Shown here: positions 1 through 9,700 of the stretch, one piece after another
How the letters are laid out: every line of letters starts with the position of its first letter
Position numbering within the stretch: the stretch's first letter is position 1
DNA from: a virus
Direction: 5' to 3' (one strand)
Virus record (IMG/VR): IMGVR_UViG_3300042731_009635
Location: 1-36,903 of that record
Length of the DNA stretch: 36,903 nucleotides
Program-made: the position numbers and the translations under genes
The notes under the pieces: generated by a model
Told to the model about the DNA's origin: nothing
Seen by the model: the letters and a program-made list of their open reading frames with translations, nothing else
The model's database searches: none

Positions 1-70
1 AAGGGAAACACTCTTTTTTACAAATGCCTGAACAAACATCTGCGCCTGCTACTGCAGCAGACGAAGGAGC
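1..70 (+). repeat. Terminal direct overlap, left copy
   Basis: Bases 1-70 equal 36770-36839. The reading frame of the tail gene is preserved across the join, so the overlap marks circular assembly or circular permutation of a 36,769-bp unit rather than a biological terminal repeat of this length. Confidence 0.9.
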
Positions 71-452
71 TCTTTATTCTCAAGAAAGTTCTCTTACTGC
101 GGTAACTGAACTTGTATTTAGAAGAGAATCTAATGGGGATGAAATTGAATTTACTGGTGGCTCATTGTCCACAAATGGATGGACAAGACTGCCTTCTGGT
201 ATTTTATTGAAATGGGGAACTATTAATGCAGGTGCTGGAGCATCTTCAAATAATTTTCCAACAGGAGCTTCAATACCAGTCTTTAGCGCAGTTTATAATG
301 GAGTAATTTGTGTAGAAGATTCAAGTTCTTCTCCAAATGTTTTTGCAACACTTAGATCTATCAGTACGACTGCTATAAGTGTTTTTGGATCTGCTAGAAC
401 AAGCACTTCAACAAGTGCCATAAGATTTAGATATTTAGTAATAGGAAGTTAA
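3..452 (+). CDS. Tail/fibre protein, C-terminal part (gene continues from the right end of the contig)
   Basis: This is the 3' part of a gene whose start lies at 36640. Joining 36640-36839 to 71-452 gives one 193-residue frame. The ATG at 24 is internal: codons 3-23 read GKHSFLQ, matching the other end of the contig. The N-terminal half contains an SQPQLLANFQEIN stretch and the C-terminal half a GWTRLPSGILLKWG stretch. The latter resembles the small C-terminal domain of phage tail-fibre proteins of the Gp53-like type (family resemblance recalled, not searched). The stop at 452 directly abuts the ATG of the next gene, so the two are co-translated. A role as a neck or tail-tip component is inferred from its place between adaptor and hub. 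Confidence 0.75.
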   Translation, partial: GKHSFLQMPEQTSAPATAADEGALYSQESSLTAVTELVFRRESNGDEIEFTGGSLSTNGWTRLPSGILLKWGTINAGAGASSNNFPTGASIPVFSAVYNGVICVEDSSSSPNVFATLRSISTTAISVFGSARTSTSTSAIRFRYLVIGS

Positions 453-2618
453 ATGGTTCTAAAAAATTTTTTAATTGGTCCTCAAGTTGAAGGGCAACAA
501 AATAATATTGAACCATTTTATTTACCTGAAGAAGCCTATTTCGAGTTAGAAGATGTATATGTCTGGAGAGGTAGAATTAGAAAAAGATTCGGATATCAAT
601 TAATAGGTTCAAATGATTTAAATTCTAGACTTAGAATTAATTTGGGGAATACTGATGGGTCGGGAGATATTTCTACTACAGTTCCAGGCAGTATTTTTAA
701 AATAGGACAAACTTTTTCTATTGGGACAGAAATTTTTACTGTCAATGCTTTAGGAACACCAGCAACTTTATTAGATACGGGCTCAGCAACACTTGCAACA
801 TATAATACAACAACCGGGGCCCTCGTAATAAATGGAGCTGCTATTAATACTGCCTGTTTTTTCTATCCTGCAGAACCTGTTATGGGATTAAGAATAAGAG
901 AAAATTCTGATATAAATCAAGAAGACTTAATAGCTTTTGATACTCAATTTGCTTATGAAAGAAGTGGCTCAGGATTTGACAGACTTGGAACTGCAAGTTG
1001 GAGTGGAGACAATGCAGATTTCTTTTGGAGTTCAAATTATAGAGGAACAAATCCTTACGAGACATTTTTTTATGTAGTTAATGATGTTGCTGCAGATAAT
1101 ATAAAATACATCCCAGAAAGTTCATCTACTTGGACTTCCCTTCGGCCTCAATTAAATTCAGGCGGAACAAATAGATATCTAGAAACTTGTAAAATGATTC
1201 TTCCATTCAAAGATAGATTAATCGCATTAAATACCGTAGAAGATGAAGGAGGAACTGATAGAAATTATCCTAATAGATGCAGATTTTCACAAAATGGAGA
1301 TCCAACCAATGCTACTACTTCATGGCTTGACGATATTAGTGGCAGAGGAGGTTTTATAGATGCTCCTACACAAGAACAAATCATATCTTCAGAATACATC
1401 AAAGATAGGCTAATAGTTTATTTTGAAAGATCTACATGGGAACTTGTCTATACTGGAAATTTTGCGCTTCCTTTTAGATGGCAACAAATAAATAATGAAC
1501 TTGGATGTGAAAGCACTTTTTCAACAGTTGGTTTTGATAAAGCTGTTTTAGGTGTTGGGAATGTTGGAGTCCATGCATGTAATGGAGTGAATGTTGAAAG
1601 AATCGATGAAAAAATTCCTGACGAAGTTTTTAAAATACATAATGGCAATGATGGACCTGCTAGGGTCTATGGGATAAGAGATTATTTTAATGAAGTTGTA
1701 TATTGGACATATCCAGATGATACGAATGATCCAACTTTCCCAACTAGAATATTTCTATATAATTATAAAAACAATACGTGGGCATTTTTTAATGATTCAT
1801 TTACATGCTTTGGATATTTTCAAAAAACATCTGATTTAACATGGGCAACTGTTGGCGATATTTATCCTACCTGGTCTACTTGGAATGATCCTTGGGGATC
1901 TCCTCTTTTCCAATCTTCTTTCCCTGATATCGTAGCTGGAACGCAGCAAGGATTTGTAGTTATTTTAGATAATGGACTTTCTGCTAATTCTCAATCTCTT
2001 TATATCACAGATATGAATGCTGCTAATTCTCGAATAACAATAATAGATCATAATCTCAAAGAAAATGATTATGTACTTGTAGAAGATGCTCAAGGAATTA
2101 CTTCTCTTAATGATACTATTTTCCAAATTCAAGAAGTAGTAGATGAAGATACAATTATATTAGATACTACTTTTACAGGAACTTATAGTGGAGATGGAAA
2201 ATTAACTAGAATTAGCAATCTAAAAATTCTAACTAAACAATTTAATCCTGGTACGATAGTTGGCCAACAATTTAGAGTTCCTTATTTAGATTTTTTATTA
2301 AATAGGACAGCAAATGGAGAAGTTTCTGTTAATTATTTAATAGATACCTCTTCAGGAGATTCAATCCAAGATCAAGTAACAAGCGATGCTCTGTTAGGAA
2401 GTAATATTTTATATACGAAAGTAGAAGAAAATCAAACTTTTCAAGTAAATCAACAAAAGATTTGGCATAGATATTATGTGCAATCTCAAGCTCAGTTTTT
2501 ACAATTATTATTATTTATGAGCGATACTCAAATGAGAGACAAAGGAATTGCTCAATCTGATTTTGAAATGCATGCCATTATATTTTATGCTGAACCACAA
2601 GGGAGACTTATTGGATGA
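453..2618 (+). CDS. Large tail-hub/stopper-type structural protein
   Basis: This 721-residue protein sits where P22-like phages carry the gp10-type hub or packaged-DNA stabilisation protein, straight after the adaptor and the small tail protein. It opens with a region describing a polypeptide decorated with aromatic beta-strand patterns (EDVYVWRGRIRKRFGYQLIG), and the middle (about residues 150-430) has repeated W/Y/F-rich strands of the kind seen in beta-propeller virion proteins. No enzyme motif is visible. It begins one base after the previous stop and its own stop overlaps the next ATG by four bases. Assignment as hub/stopper rests on synteny and fold pattern rather than clear homology; a tail tubular protein is the main alternative. 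Confidence 0.6.
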   Translation: MVLKNFLIGPQVEGQQNNIEPFYLPEEAYFELEDVYVWRGRIRKRFGYQLIGSNDLNSRLRINLGNTDGSGDISTTVPGSIFKIGQTFSIGTEIFTVNALGTPATLLDTGSATLATYNTTTGALVINGAAINTACFFYPAEPVMGLRIRENSDINQEDLIAFDTQFAYERSGSGFDRLGTASWSGDNADFFWSSNYRGTNPYETFFYVVNDVAADNIKYIPESSSTWTSLRPQLNSGGTNRYLETCKMILPFKDRLIALNTVEDEGGTDRNYPNRCRFSQNGDPTNATTSWLDDISGRGGFIDAPTQEQIISSEYIKDRLIVYFERSTWELVYTGNFALPFRWQQINNELGCESTFSTVGFDKAVLGVGNVGVHACNGVNVERIDEKIPDEVFKIHNGNDGPARVYGIRDYFNEVVYWTYPDDTNDPTFPTRIFLYNYKNNTWAFFNDSFTCFGYFQKTSDLTWATVGDIYPTWSTWNDPWGSPLFQSSFPDIVAGTQQGFVVILDNGLSANSQSLYITDMNAANSRITIIDHNLKENDYVLVEDAQGITSLNDTIFQIQEVVDEDTIILDTTFTGTYSGDGKLTRISNLKILTKQFNPGTIVGQQFRVPYLDFLLNRTANGEVSVNYLIDTSSGDSIQDQVTSDALLGSNILYTKVEENQTFQVNQQKIWHRYYVQSQAQFLQLLLFMSDTQMRDKGIAQSDFEMHAIIFYAEPQGRLIG

Positions 2619-3142
2619 GCGCTTCGACTCCTGGAAATCCCAATAATTTTATTCAAGAAAGCTTTCTTTTCCCAGAGAATGATCCTAAAGAATACGATGT
2701 TAAATTACGCCAGTATTTAAATAATATGGCAAGTTCTTTAAATACAAAAGATAATGGACTTTATACTGATGAAGAAGTTGTTACAGGCCAACAATTTGTT
2801 CCTATTTATGATACTGATAAAAGTTCGAATTTAAATTATAGAGATGTATTTAGAAAAGTTATTGATTTCGGAGCTCTTCCAAATGCAACAACAAAAAATG
2901 TCGCTCATGGAATTACAACAACTGAAGATTTTTCAATTGTTAAATTATATGGGACTGCTACTCAGCCAGGAGTAAGTACTATTCAAACTGCAATTCCAAT
3001 TCCGTATATTAATGCAGCATCTGCAGCCAATAGTGTTACATTGAGTATGGATGCGACAAATATTACAATAAAAACTAACACTGCAACTTATATTGTTTTT
3101 ACAAGATGTTTTGTCGTTGTAGAATATATAAAAATAGTGTAA
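2615..3142 (+). CDS. Small virion-associated protein
   Basis: A 175-residue protein translated by ATGA overlap from the hub gene. The N-terminal half is hydrophilic and helical (NPNNFIQESFLFPENDPKEYD), and the C-terminal half is Thr/Ala/Ile-rich beta sequence with an NVAHGIT segment, which is seen in many small phage tail or fibre-associated proteins. There is no signal peptide or enzyme motif. The position inside the tail operon suggests a minor tail component or needle/fibre attachment protein. The exact role is not recognised. Confidence 0.55.
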   Translation: MSASTPGNPNNFIQESFLFPENDPKEYDVKLRQYLNNMASSLNTKDNGLYTDEEVVTGQQFVPIYDTDKSSNLNYRDVFRKVIDFGALPNATTKNVAHGITTTEDFSIVKLYGTATQPGVSTIQTAIPIPYINAASAANSVTLSMDATNITIKTNTATYIVFTRCFVVVEYIKIV

Positions 3143-3170
3143 AAGAAAAATATAAATATAGAGGTTAATT

Positions 3171-3683
3171 ATGTCTTTCATGGATTTTTTATTCGGAAAA
3201 GGAGAAAAAACTAAAACCGCACCTATATATAATCCTCAACAACAAGCACTTTTAAATCAAATTCTCGGATCAGTTCAACAAATACTTCCTCAAGGATTAC
3301 AAAATCTTCAAGCAATTTTAGGAGGAGAACCAGAAGCATTTGAAGCTTTTCAGAAACCTGCTAGAAGAGCATTTGAGCAAGAAACTCTTCCAACTATTGC
3401 TGAAAGATTTACTGGGAGTTTAGGAGAAGGATCTCAAAGATCATCTGCTTTCGGACAAGCTTTAGGCGCAGCAGGAAGAGAATTAGAAGAAAATTTAATG
3501 GCACAACGATCTGGATTGCAATCTCAAGCTCTTTCTCAATTATTAAGTTTATTAGGACCTTCTCTTTCTCCTACACAATATCAATATACAGTTCCTAGAA
3601 AACCAGGATTTTTAGAAAATCTTGGAATAGGAGCAGCTCAAGGAATTGGAAGTTTAGTTCCATCATTTATGGGGTTATTATGA
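3171..3683 (+). CDS. Probable small ejection/internal virion protein
   Basis: This 170-residue, Gln/Ala/Leu-rich protein starts with MSFMDFLFGKGEKTK and continues as amphipathic helices (PTIAERFTGSLGEGSQRSS, then an Ala/Gly-rich tail). Such small helical proteins commonly precede the larger ejection proteins in P22-like podophages (gp7/gp20/gp16 positions). An SD-like AGAGGTTA lies upstream of the ATG. Its stop overlaps the next start by four bases. No catalytic motif is seen. The call rests on gene order and composition; it could also be a minor head protein. Confidence 0.55.
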   Translation: MSFMDFLFGKGEKTKTAPIYNPQQQALLNQILGSVQQILPQGLQNLQAILGGEPEAFEAFQKPARRAFEQETLPTIAERFTGSLGEGSQRSSAFGQALGAAGRELEENLMAQRSGLQSQALSQLLSLLGPSLSPTQYQYTVPRKPGFLENLGIGAAQGIGSLVPSFMGLL

Positions 3684-4651
3684 CAATTTATACAACGCCA
3701 GAAGCTTTTGCTGATACAACACCAAGTGCTGGAGGAAGACTTGGAGCTTCTCTTGGGACAGGAATCAGTTCAGGATTGAAAATGCTGTTAGAAGGCAAAA
3801 TTAAAAAAATGCATGAAAGAGAAAAACTTAATCAATTGAGAAGCATTTTAGGAGGAGCAGATGTACCAGGAGACGATATTCAAGCAGATTTCTTAGATAG
3901 TGCAAGAACAGATTCCCCTAAAAGAGGACTTACTAACGACCAAATTCTTGCCGTATCTCAAATAGATCCTAATTTAGCAAAGATTATACAATCTCAAAAA
4001 GAATCTTTTAGTAAAGAAGAAGCCTCTAAATTTAAAGAAACTAAAGACGTAAGAAAAGAAATAAGAGGGCAAGCAAGAGCAGCTCGTGAAAATAATATGC
4101 GTCTTGATAGGATGTCAAAACTTAACGAATCGGGAAAATTAATTAGCGCAGGATATAATGAACTTTTAAAAAAATTTGGATTGGATGTTCCCATTCTTAA
4201 AAATCCAGCTTCCCAAGAATTTGACAAACTTTCCAACGATATGTTTAGAAATATTAGAGAAATATTTGGTGCGCGTATAACAAATTTAGAAGTAGATGCA
4301 TTTTTAAAAACTATTCCAACTCTTTCTAATACCAAAGAAGGTAGAATTAGAATTATCAAAAATTTAAAAGCATTAAATGAGGGGGCTAGTCTTCGATTAA
4401 AAGCAATGAACGAGATAATAAAAGAAAATAGAGGAGTTCCTCCCTATAATTTAGGAGAACAAATTGAAGAAAGAATTTCTCCTGAGCTAGATAAATTATC
4501 TACTAGATTTGTAGAAGGGGAACCGACTCCGACTTCTTCCTCTCTTCAAGAAAATGAAGTAATAATGATTGATCCCCAAGGCCGTCGAAGAGCTGTCACG
4601 AAAAAAGATGTACAAGCCGCTAAAAAAGCAGGATATAAATTAAGCAAATGA
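3680..4651 (+). CDS. Probable ejection/internal virion protein, helical
   Basis: A 323-residue protein, second of three overlapping genes (ATGA at both ends). The N-terminus has a Gly/Ser-rich segment (GGRLGASLGTGISSGLKM), followed by a long charged helical region with coiled-coil character (about residues 45-260). The C-terminus is short and Arg/Lys-rich. It contains no membrane segment or recognised enzyme motif. Its place between a small helical protein and a 570-residue protein matches the middle member of a DNA-ejection protein set in P22-type phages. This is inference from organisation. Confidence 0.5.
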   Translation: MTIYTTPEAFADTTPSAGGRLGASLGTGISSGLKMLLEGKIKKMHEREKLNQLRSILGGADVPGDDIQADFLDSARTDSPKRGLTNDQILAVSQIDPNLAKIIQSQKESFSKEEASKFKETKDVRKEIRGQARAARENNMRLDRMSKLNESGKLISAGYNELLKKFGLDVPILKNPASQEFDKLSNDMFRNIREIFGARITNLEVDAFLKTIPTLSNTKEGRIRIIKNLKALNEGASLRLKAMNEIIKENRGVPPYNLGEQIEERISPELDKLSTRFVEGEPTPTSSSLQENEVIMIDPQGRRRAVTKKDVQAAKKAGYKLSK

Positions 4652-6360
4652 GTACAGCAGAATTTGGAAGAATATTAGAAGAAGAACCTGTTGCAGAATT
4701 TGGAAGAATATTAGACGAAAAGCCCTCTAAAAAAGAAGTTGCAAAAGACATTTTGAAACAAATTTCTATAAAAGGAGCATCTGGACTACTAGGAGCTTAT
4801 GGAAGCCTTTCTGAAACTTTAGGGTTGCAGGAAGAAGAACCGACACTCCTCCCAGGCCAACAAGAAAGAATTAAAAGAGAATTTGAGACCTTAGAAAAGC
4901 TTAAGAAAGGAATCACTCCTTCTTTTTTAGAACTTTTTGCAATGGCCGACGACGATATTGCACCTGAGTTTTCATCTTTGCCTACTCAGGAGAGAGCTGA
5001 ATCGTTTCTAGAACTTTTAGGTATAGATACAGCTCCTAAAACCACAGCAGGTGAAATAACCGGGAAGGCAGCAGAATCATTAGGTTCTACAGCTGCTTAT
5101 ACTTTAAGTCCTGCGCTTCTAGCAGCAAGTGCTGCAGGCGGTGGTGCTGGAGAGCTTGCTAGACAAAAAGGAGCCCCTGAATGGTTAGCAGGTCTTCTTG
5201 ATCTTGGAATTTCTTTGTCACCAGCGGGGAAAGATATAGGCAGATTACTTTCTTCTTTAAAAAAAGTAGCGCAAAGAACCCCTGCTGGGATTACGAAATT
5301 AAAAGGTATCGGTAAAAAAATAAAAAAACCAAAGATTGTTTCCGAAAGAAAATTCTTAAAAGCTTCTGAGACACTAAAAAAAGATTTCTCAGAGGAAATA
5401 AATAAACTTACAAAAGAAAAACTTCCTTTCTCTAAGCTAGTGGCTGATGAAGCCGGTACATATTCTAGATTTGATAATGCTTTTAAGATTCTTAGACAAG
5501 AAGCTAAAAAAATTCCCGGGAAAAAATTTGGAGGGAAAGAACTTTTTAACTCTATCAGTAAAAATATTAAAGCTGCCTCAGAAGTTGCTTATAAAAGTCC
5601 TGAAACAGCAGGGTACGTAAAGACTTTAAAAACTTTTAGAAAAAAATTAATTGGGAAAGAATTAAGTGCTTCTCAATGGGAAAAACAATATAGAGAAATA
5701 AATAAAGCAATTAGAAATCTTTCTAAAACAGTAGACATTTCTGGGGAAAAGGCCGGGAAATTAAAAGCTTTAGAAGAAATAAGAGAAATGACTGGAAAGT
5801 CTATTGTTGGAAATTTTAAGGAATATCCCGAATTTACTAAGTCATTTGAATCTTTAAATCATGCATATGCTAATTTTAAAAATTATGAAGCTGTTAATTC
5901 TCTTTTTTCAAAAGCACTAGAATCTAGAGAATTTAAACCAGGGCAAATTGTAAAAATTATTGATACTGCTAAAGGAACAAAAATTCTTAAAAAAGCTCTC
6001 GGGAAAGATGGATATCAACAAGTTCAAAAAATTAGTGGAGATTTAGCAGAGGCTGATAAACTTTTTGAAATGTTAAAAGTCAAAAAAGGAGATTGGAAAA
6101 GTCTCGTCAAATTTCTTTCAAGACAAGTTCCTATAGCTGCTCTTGGAATGTTTGTAAAAAATTTAGCTATTCCAGCGGAAACTGTTTTCCTTGGTAGGGG
6201 AGCTATAAGAAAATCTAAAAAAATGATAAATAATATGCTTCTTAGTCCTAAGGGAAGAAGGAATTGGGAGAAAGGGGTGAAAGCTATAAAAGAAGGGAAT
6301 GAAAAGGCCTTTAAATTAGCTCTTTCTGAATTGTCTAAAGAAAGTTCGTTAGAAGATTAA
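4648..6360 (+). CDS. Large probable ejection/internal virion protein
   Basis: This 570-residue protein is the last of the late tail operon. It begins with two copies of an AEFGRIL(E/D)E(E/K)P motif (about residues 4-27). Next comes an Ala/Gly-rich hydrophobic stretch (about 140-200, ALLAASAAGGGAGELARQKG) that could insert into a membrane, and then a very Lys-rich helical body. This combination (membrane-seeking segment, long basic helices, end of tail operon) is typical of proteins ejected with the DNA. No transglycosylase or peptidase motif is visible. It overlaps the upstream gene by four bases and faces a short leftward cassette. Confidence 0.5.
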   Translation: MSTAEFGRILEEEPVAEFGRILDEKPSKKEVAKDILKQISIKGASGLLGAYGSLSETLGLQEEEPTLLPGQQERIKREFETLEKLKKGITPSFLELFAMADDDIAPEFSSLPTQERAESFLELLGIDTAPKTTAGEITGKAAESLGSTAAYTLSPALLAASAAGGGAGELARQKGAPEWLAGLLDLGISLSPAGKDIGRLLSSLKKVAQRTPAGITKLKGIGKKIKKPKIVSERKFLKASETLKKDFSEEINKLTKEKLPFSKLVADEAGTYSRFDNAFKILRQEAKKIPGKKFGGKELFNSISKNIKAASEVAYKSPETAGYVKTLKTFRKKLIGKELSASQWEKQYREINKAIRNLSKTVDISGEKAGKLKALEEIREMTGKSIVGNFKEYPEFTKSFESLNHAYANFKNYEAVNSLFSKALESREFKPGQIVKIIDTAKGTKILKKALGKDGYQQVQKISGDLAEADKLFEMLKVKKGDWKSLVKFLSRQVPIAALGMFVKNLAIPAETVFLGRGAIRKSKKMINNMLLSPKGRRNWEKGVKAIKEGNEKAFKLALSELSKESSLED

Positions 6361-6364
6361 AAGA

Positions 6365-6430
6365 TTAAGAAAGTTCCATCCATACATCTATAAGAAAACC
6401 TATTATTATAACTATAAATACAACTCCCAT
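6365..6430 (-). CDS. 21-residue hydrophobic membrane peptide, coupled to the RHH gene
   Basis: The minus strand reads an ATG at 6430 followed by a peptide beginning MGVVFIVIIIGFLIDVW and ending at a TAA at 6365-6367. Almost the whole peptide is one membrane-spanning helix. Its start overlaps the stop of the ribbon-helix-helix gene as TAATG, and the last codons of that gene supply a strong AGGAGG Shine-Dalgarno five bases upstream, so translational coupling is likely. It is too short for homology. It could be a small toxin-like, holin-like or regulatory membrane peptide, or a chance ORF, but the SD and the overlap argue that it is real. Confidence 0.5.
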   Translation of the reverse strand: MGVVFIVIIIGFLIDVWMELS

Positions 6431-6618
6431 TATTCCCTCCTTTTATCAATTTTTATGTATGCATCTTCTCCTTTTTCAATTTTCTTAATCTTATCTATTA
6501 AAATTCTATTTACAAAAACTCCAAGTGGAATATTTGAAAAAGCCGCATAACCTTTTACTTTAGCCATTAATTTCTCTGAAACATCAACTGTTAATCTTTT
6601 AGTTTTAGGCCCATACAT
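6430..6618 (-). CDS. Small ribbon-helix-helix DNA-binding protein
   Basis: This 62-residue protein has the Arc/CopG-like pattern: a short N-terminal beta-strand (KRLTVDVSEK), a helix (LMAKVKGYAAFSN), then a turn and second helix (IPLGVFVNRILIDKIKKIEKG). It probably binds DNA as a dimer and represses its own promoter or a fibre/late promoter. It is one of the few leftward genes within the late region, with AGGAAG about six bases before the ATG and a TATAAT box further upstream. An orphan antitoxin is possible, since the neighbouring tiny membrane peptide could act as a partner, but that is speculation. Confidence 0.65.
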   Translation of the reverse strand: MYGPKTKRLTVDVSEKLMAKVKGYAAFSNIPLGVFVNRILIDKIKKIEKGEDAYIKIDKRRE

Positions 6619-6640
6619 ATGTGTCTTCCTGTTTTTCTGT

Positions 6641-6646
6641 ATTATA
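6641..6646 (-). promoter_or_regulatory. Candidate -10 box for the RHH/membrane-peptide cassette
   Basis: A perfect TATAAT on the minus strand lies 22 bases upstream of the RHH start codon, with an AGGAAG SD between. No good -35 hexamer is present at 17 bases, only a T-rich stretch. In such AT-rich DNA this remains a candidate. Confidence 0.4.
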
Positions 6647-6720
6647 CAACTAAAAATAATAAAAAAGCGAGAATTAAAATTAATTATGTAGTAAAAAAAA
6701 ATTAATTAGCAATATACAAA

Positions 6721-6735
6721 AATAGGACAACCACC
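6721..6735 (+). promoter_or_regulatory. AACCACC start-site motif before the large fibre gene
   Basis: AATAGGACAACCACC directly precedes the ATG at 6736. Nearly the same string precedes the genes starting at 17079 (minus) and 30690 (plus), each the first gene of a transcription unit. The spacing to the ATG is 0, 1 and 3 bases respectively. No ordinary SD is present here, so the motif may act as a translation-initiation or leader element. Confidence 0.45.
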
Positions 6736-9700
6736 ATGGCTAAAAGAACAAAATCATATGGATTAAACAATCCGCTTCAGGATGTATTTCCAAGCCCTGT
6801 AATCGCAGAAAGAGCACCTACAACAAACGATAAAAGATATGAAATAGGGCAGGACTGGATAGACACTTCCACAAACAAGTCGTACAAATTAACTTCTGTT
6901 GTGAGCGGGAGTGCAACATGGGCAGTTACAGGACCAGGCGACTCAGAAATAAATACTTTGACAGGTGACACTGGAGGGGCTATTTCCCCTACCGCAAGCA
7001 ATATTAATATTCTAGGAGGAGATACAACACAAGTCGATGGATCTGGAAGTACGTTAACTATTAATGCGTCTGCTTCTGGTTATCCAATTACACCATATAT
7101 AGTTGGGCCAGCTAGCTCTGCCGGATATACAACTATTCAATCAGCTTTAGATGCCGCTAATGCTGCTGGAATAGATGCAACAATTTATGTACAACCCGGG
7201 ACTTACTCAGAAAATTTAACTCTTTATGATGGAGTCGATATAGTTGGTTCTATTTATCCTGGAGTTACTATTGTAGGCCTCCATACTCCCCCTACAAGTG
7301 GGCGATTCCAGTTTCAAAATATCACTATTCAGTCAGCAACAGATATTTTTAATAGTGCAGCTGCAGGGGCTACAAATATTAGTGTAATAAATAGTCAAAT
7401 AAATATAACAAATGGTTTTTTATTTAACCTTTCCAACTGGACAGGGACATTAATGGTAAAAAATTGTGATTCCTCTAGTACTAACGATGGTATTATGACA
7501 AATACAGGAGGAGCGTCCCTAACAATTTACAATAGTAGGTTAGGGAATGGAACAGCTAAAACCCTAATTAGTTCTGGGAATATTAATATAGAACATGCAG
7601 TAATTAGTTGCCCAATAGATTTTCAGACAGGAACCGTTATTGACATCAAAAGTACGGAGTTTGAACAATCTGTTTCATCTTCTAATAACGCTACAGGTAA
7701 TTGTTTTAATTGTGTATTTTCTACAGGAAGCACAACTGCATTTACGATGAATTCTACACAAGACATAGGATTAATTCATTGTATAATAGATAGCTCAGGG
7801 AGTCCTGTAGTAGCGGGGACTGGCACAGGGACTCTTTCTTTGCCTAGCATGACTTATTTAACAAATGCCGATTTATCTACTGATTTAACGATCCTTTATA
7901 CTAGACATGTGGGGATAACTAGCCCCTATGTAGTAGGAGCAAATGTTGTTGATCAAGGAATCGGAAATTTTGCTACTGTTCAAGAAGTTATTACAACATT
8001 AAATAAATATTTTGGGCCTAAATTTATATACCTTTCTAATAAATTCCATACAGAAAATATTGATTTTAGAGGTGGTGCTTACAGTCAAGATTTACATATT
8101 TTTGGCTTAGCTATTGATAGCCAAAGTGGCTTTGATGGAGTGGCTTTACAAGGCACCCACATTGCCCCGCCTATGGGGAAACTATCTTTTCAAAATATAA
8201 ATTTTATGACAGTTAGTGGAGATGTTTTCTCTGGATCAACAGCTACTACAACGGAATTTATTTTTAAAGATTGTAATATCAATCCAATTAATGGGTATTT
8301 AATTAATTTATCTAATGCTACTGGGATAATGAAATTTTATAATTGTCTTGCTACTTCTACTGCGCAAGATAATGGTATTATTAATAATACTACAGGAGCA
8401 ACTGTTGAAATATATGATTCTCGATTAGGGAACAATTCTACTTATCCTTTTATTACTAGCGGTTCCTTAACTATGAGAAATTCCCATATAGGGAACCCTT
8501 GTGAGTTCCAAACAGGGACTGTATATGGAATAGATGATTCTCGATTTGATAATACAATAACATTAAGTAATGATAGCACAGGAAGTTTTTATAATAGTAT
8601 ATTTTCTACTGGGACAGATCCTTCTATAACTATGAACTCCAGCGGTACTAATTCATTGCTGGGATGTATCATTGATTCTAGTAATTCTCCTTCTATTACG
8701 GGGACAGGTGCAGGAACTTTTAATCTTACAGGAACACATTTTCCATCTAATTCGGACATGTCAGCGACACTAACAGTATCAGGCGCTGTAACAACATCAG
8801 CAACCTTCGAAACTGTTGATCAAGCATCAGGGCTTCAAATTTCATCAAGCGATATTGATGCGGATGGAAGTGATGCTAATATCGATATTACTATTACTCC
8901 AAAAGGGACAGGGAATCTTGTCTTAGATAGTGGAGCTTTTGAAGCAGGGGCTGGAACTGATTTAAGTATTTATTCTGCAACTGGGCAAGATATTATTATA
9001 CAAATGGGAGATGCCGCTGGAGCAAACAAGGTTTCATTTACTGATTCTACAACTGCAGAAGTGTTTGCGGTAGATTCAAACGGAGCTCTGACATTTAGTG
9101 GGCTTACAGTAACCGGAGCTTTTGCTCAAACTGGTGGGACATTTAACGTTGGGCAAGACAACGCCGCAAATGCAATTAATATCGGTGGCGGGACAACAGC
9201 TCGGGCAGTTGGGATAGCAAATTCTGCTGCTGCTCATGTTCTAACCTTAGGGAGCGCAACAGCTGCTGCTCAAACGATAGCCCAAGCGGGGACTGCTGGC
9301 ATGACACTAGATTCAACTGGCGTTCTTGAACTTAACTCTTCAGGTGCTGCTATAGGGATCGGTAATGATGCTGATGCATATGCAATTAATGTTGGGACTG
9401 GTGCTGCCGCTAGAACAGTCACAATTGGTAATGCAACCGGAGCATCTAGTGTCGTTGTAGATGTAGGTACAGGGAATGCTGATTTTGGAGTATCTGCAAC
9501 TGCTCATACTACTAGAGTCGGCTCTACCACGGGGGCATCTGACACTACAATCCAATGTGGAACTGGAGCTTTAACAGTAAATGGTGGCGGCGCAATGGAC
9601 ATTGATGCTGCTGGTCAATTACAGATTAACTCTTCTGCTTCTACGATTGATATCGGAAATGACGCTATTGCTCAAAACATGAATATAGGTACAGGAGCCG

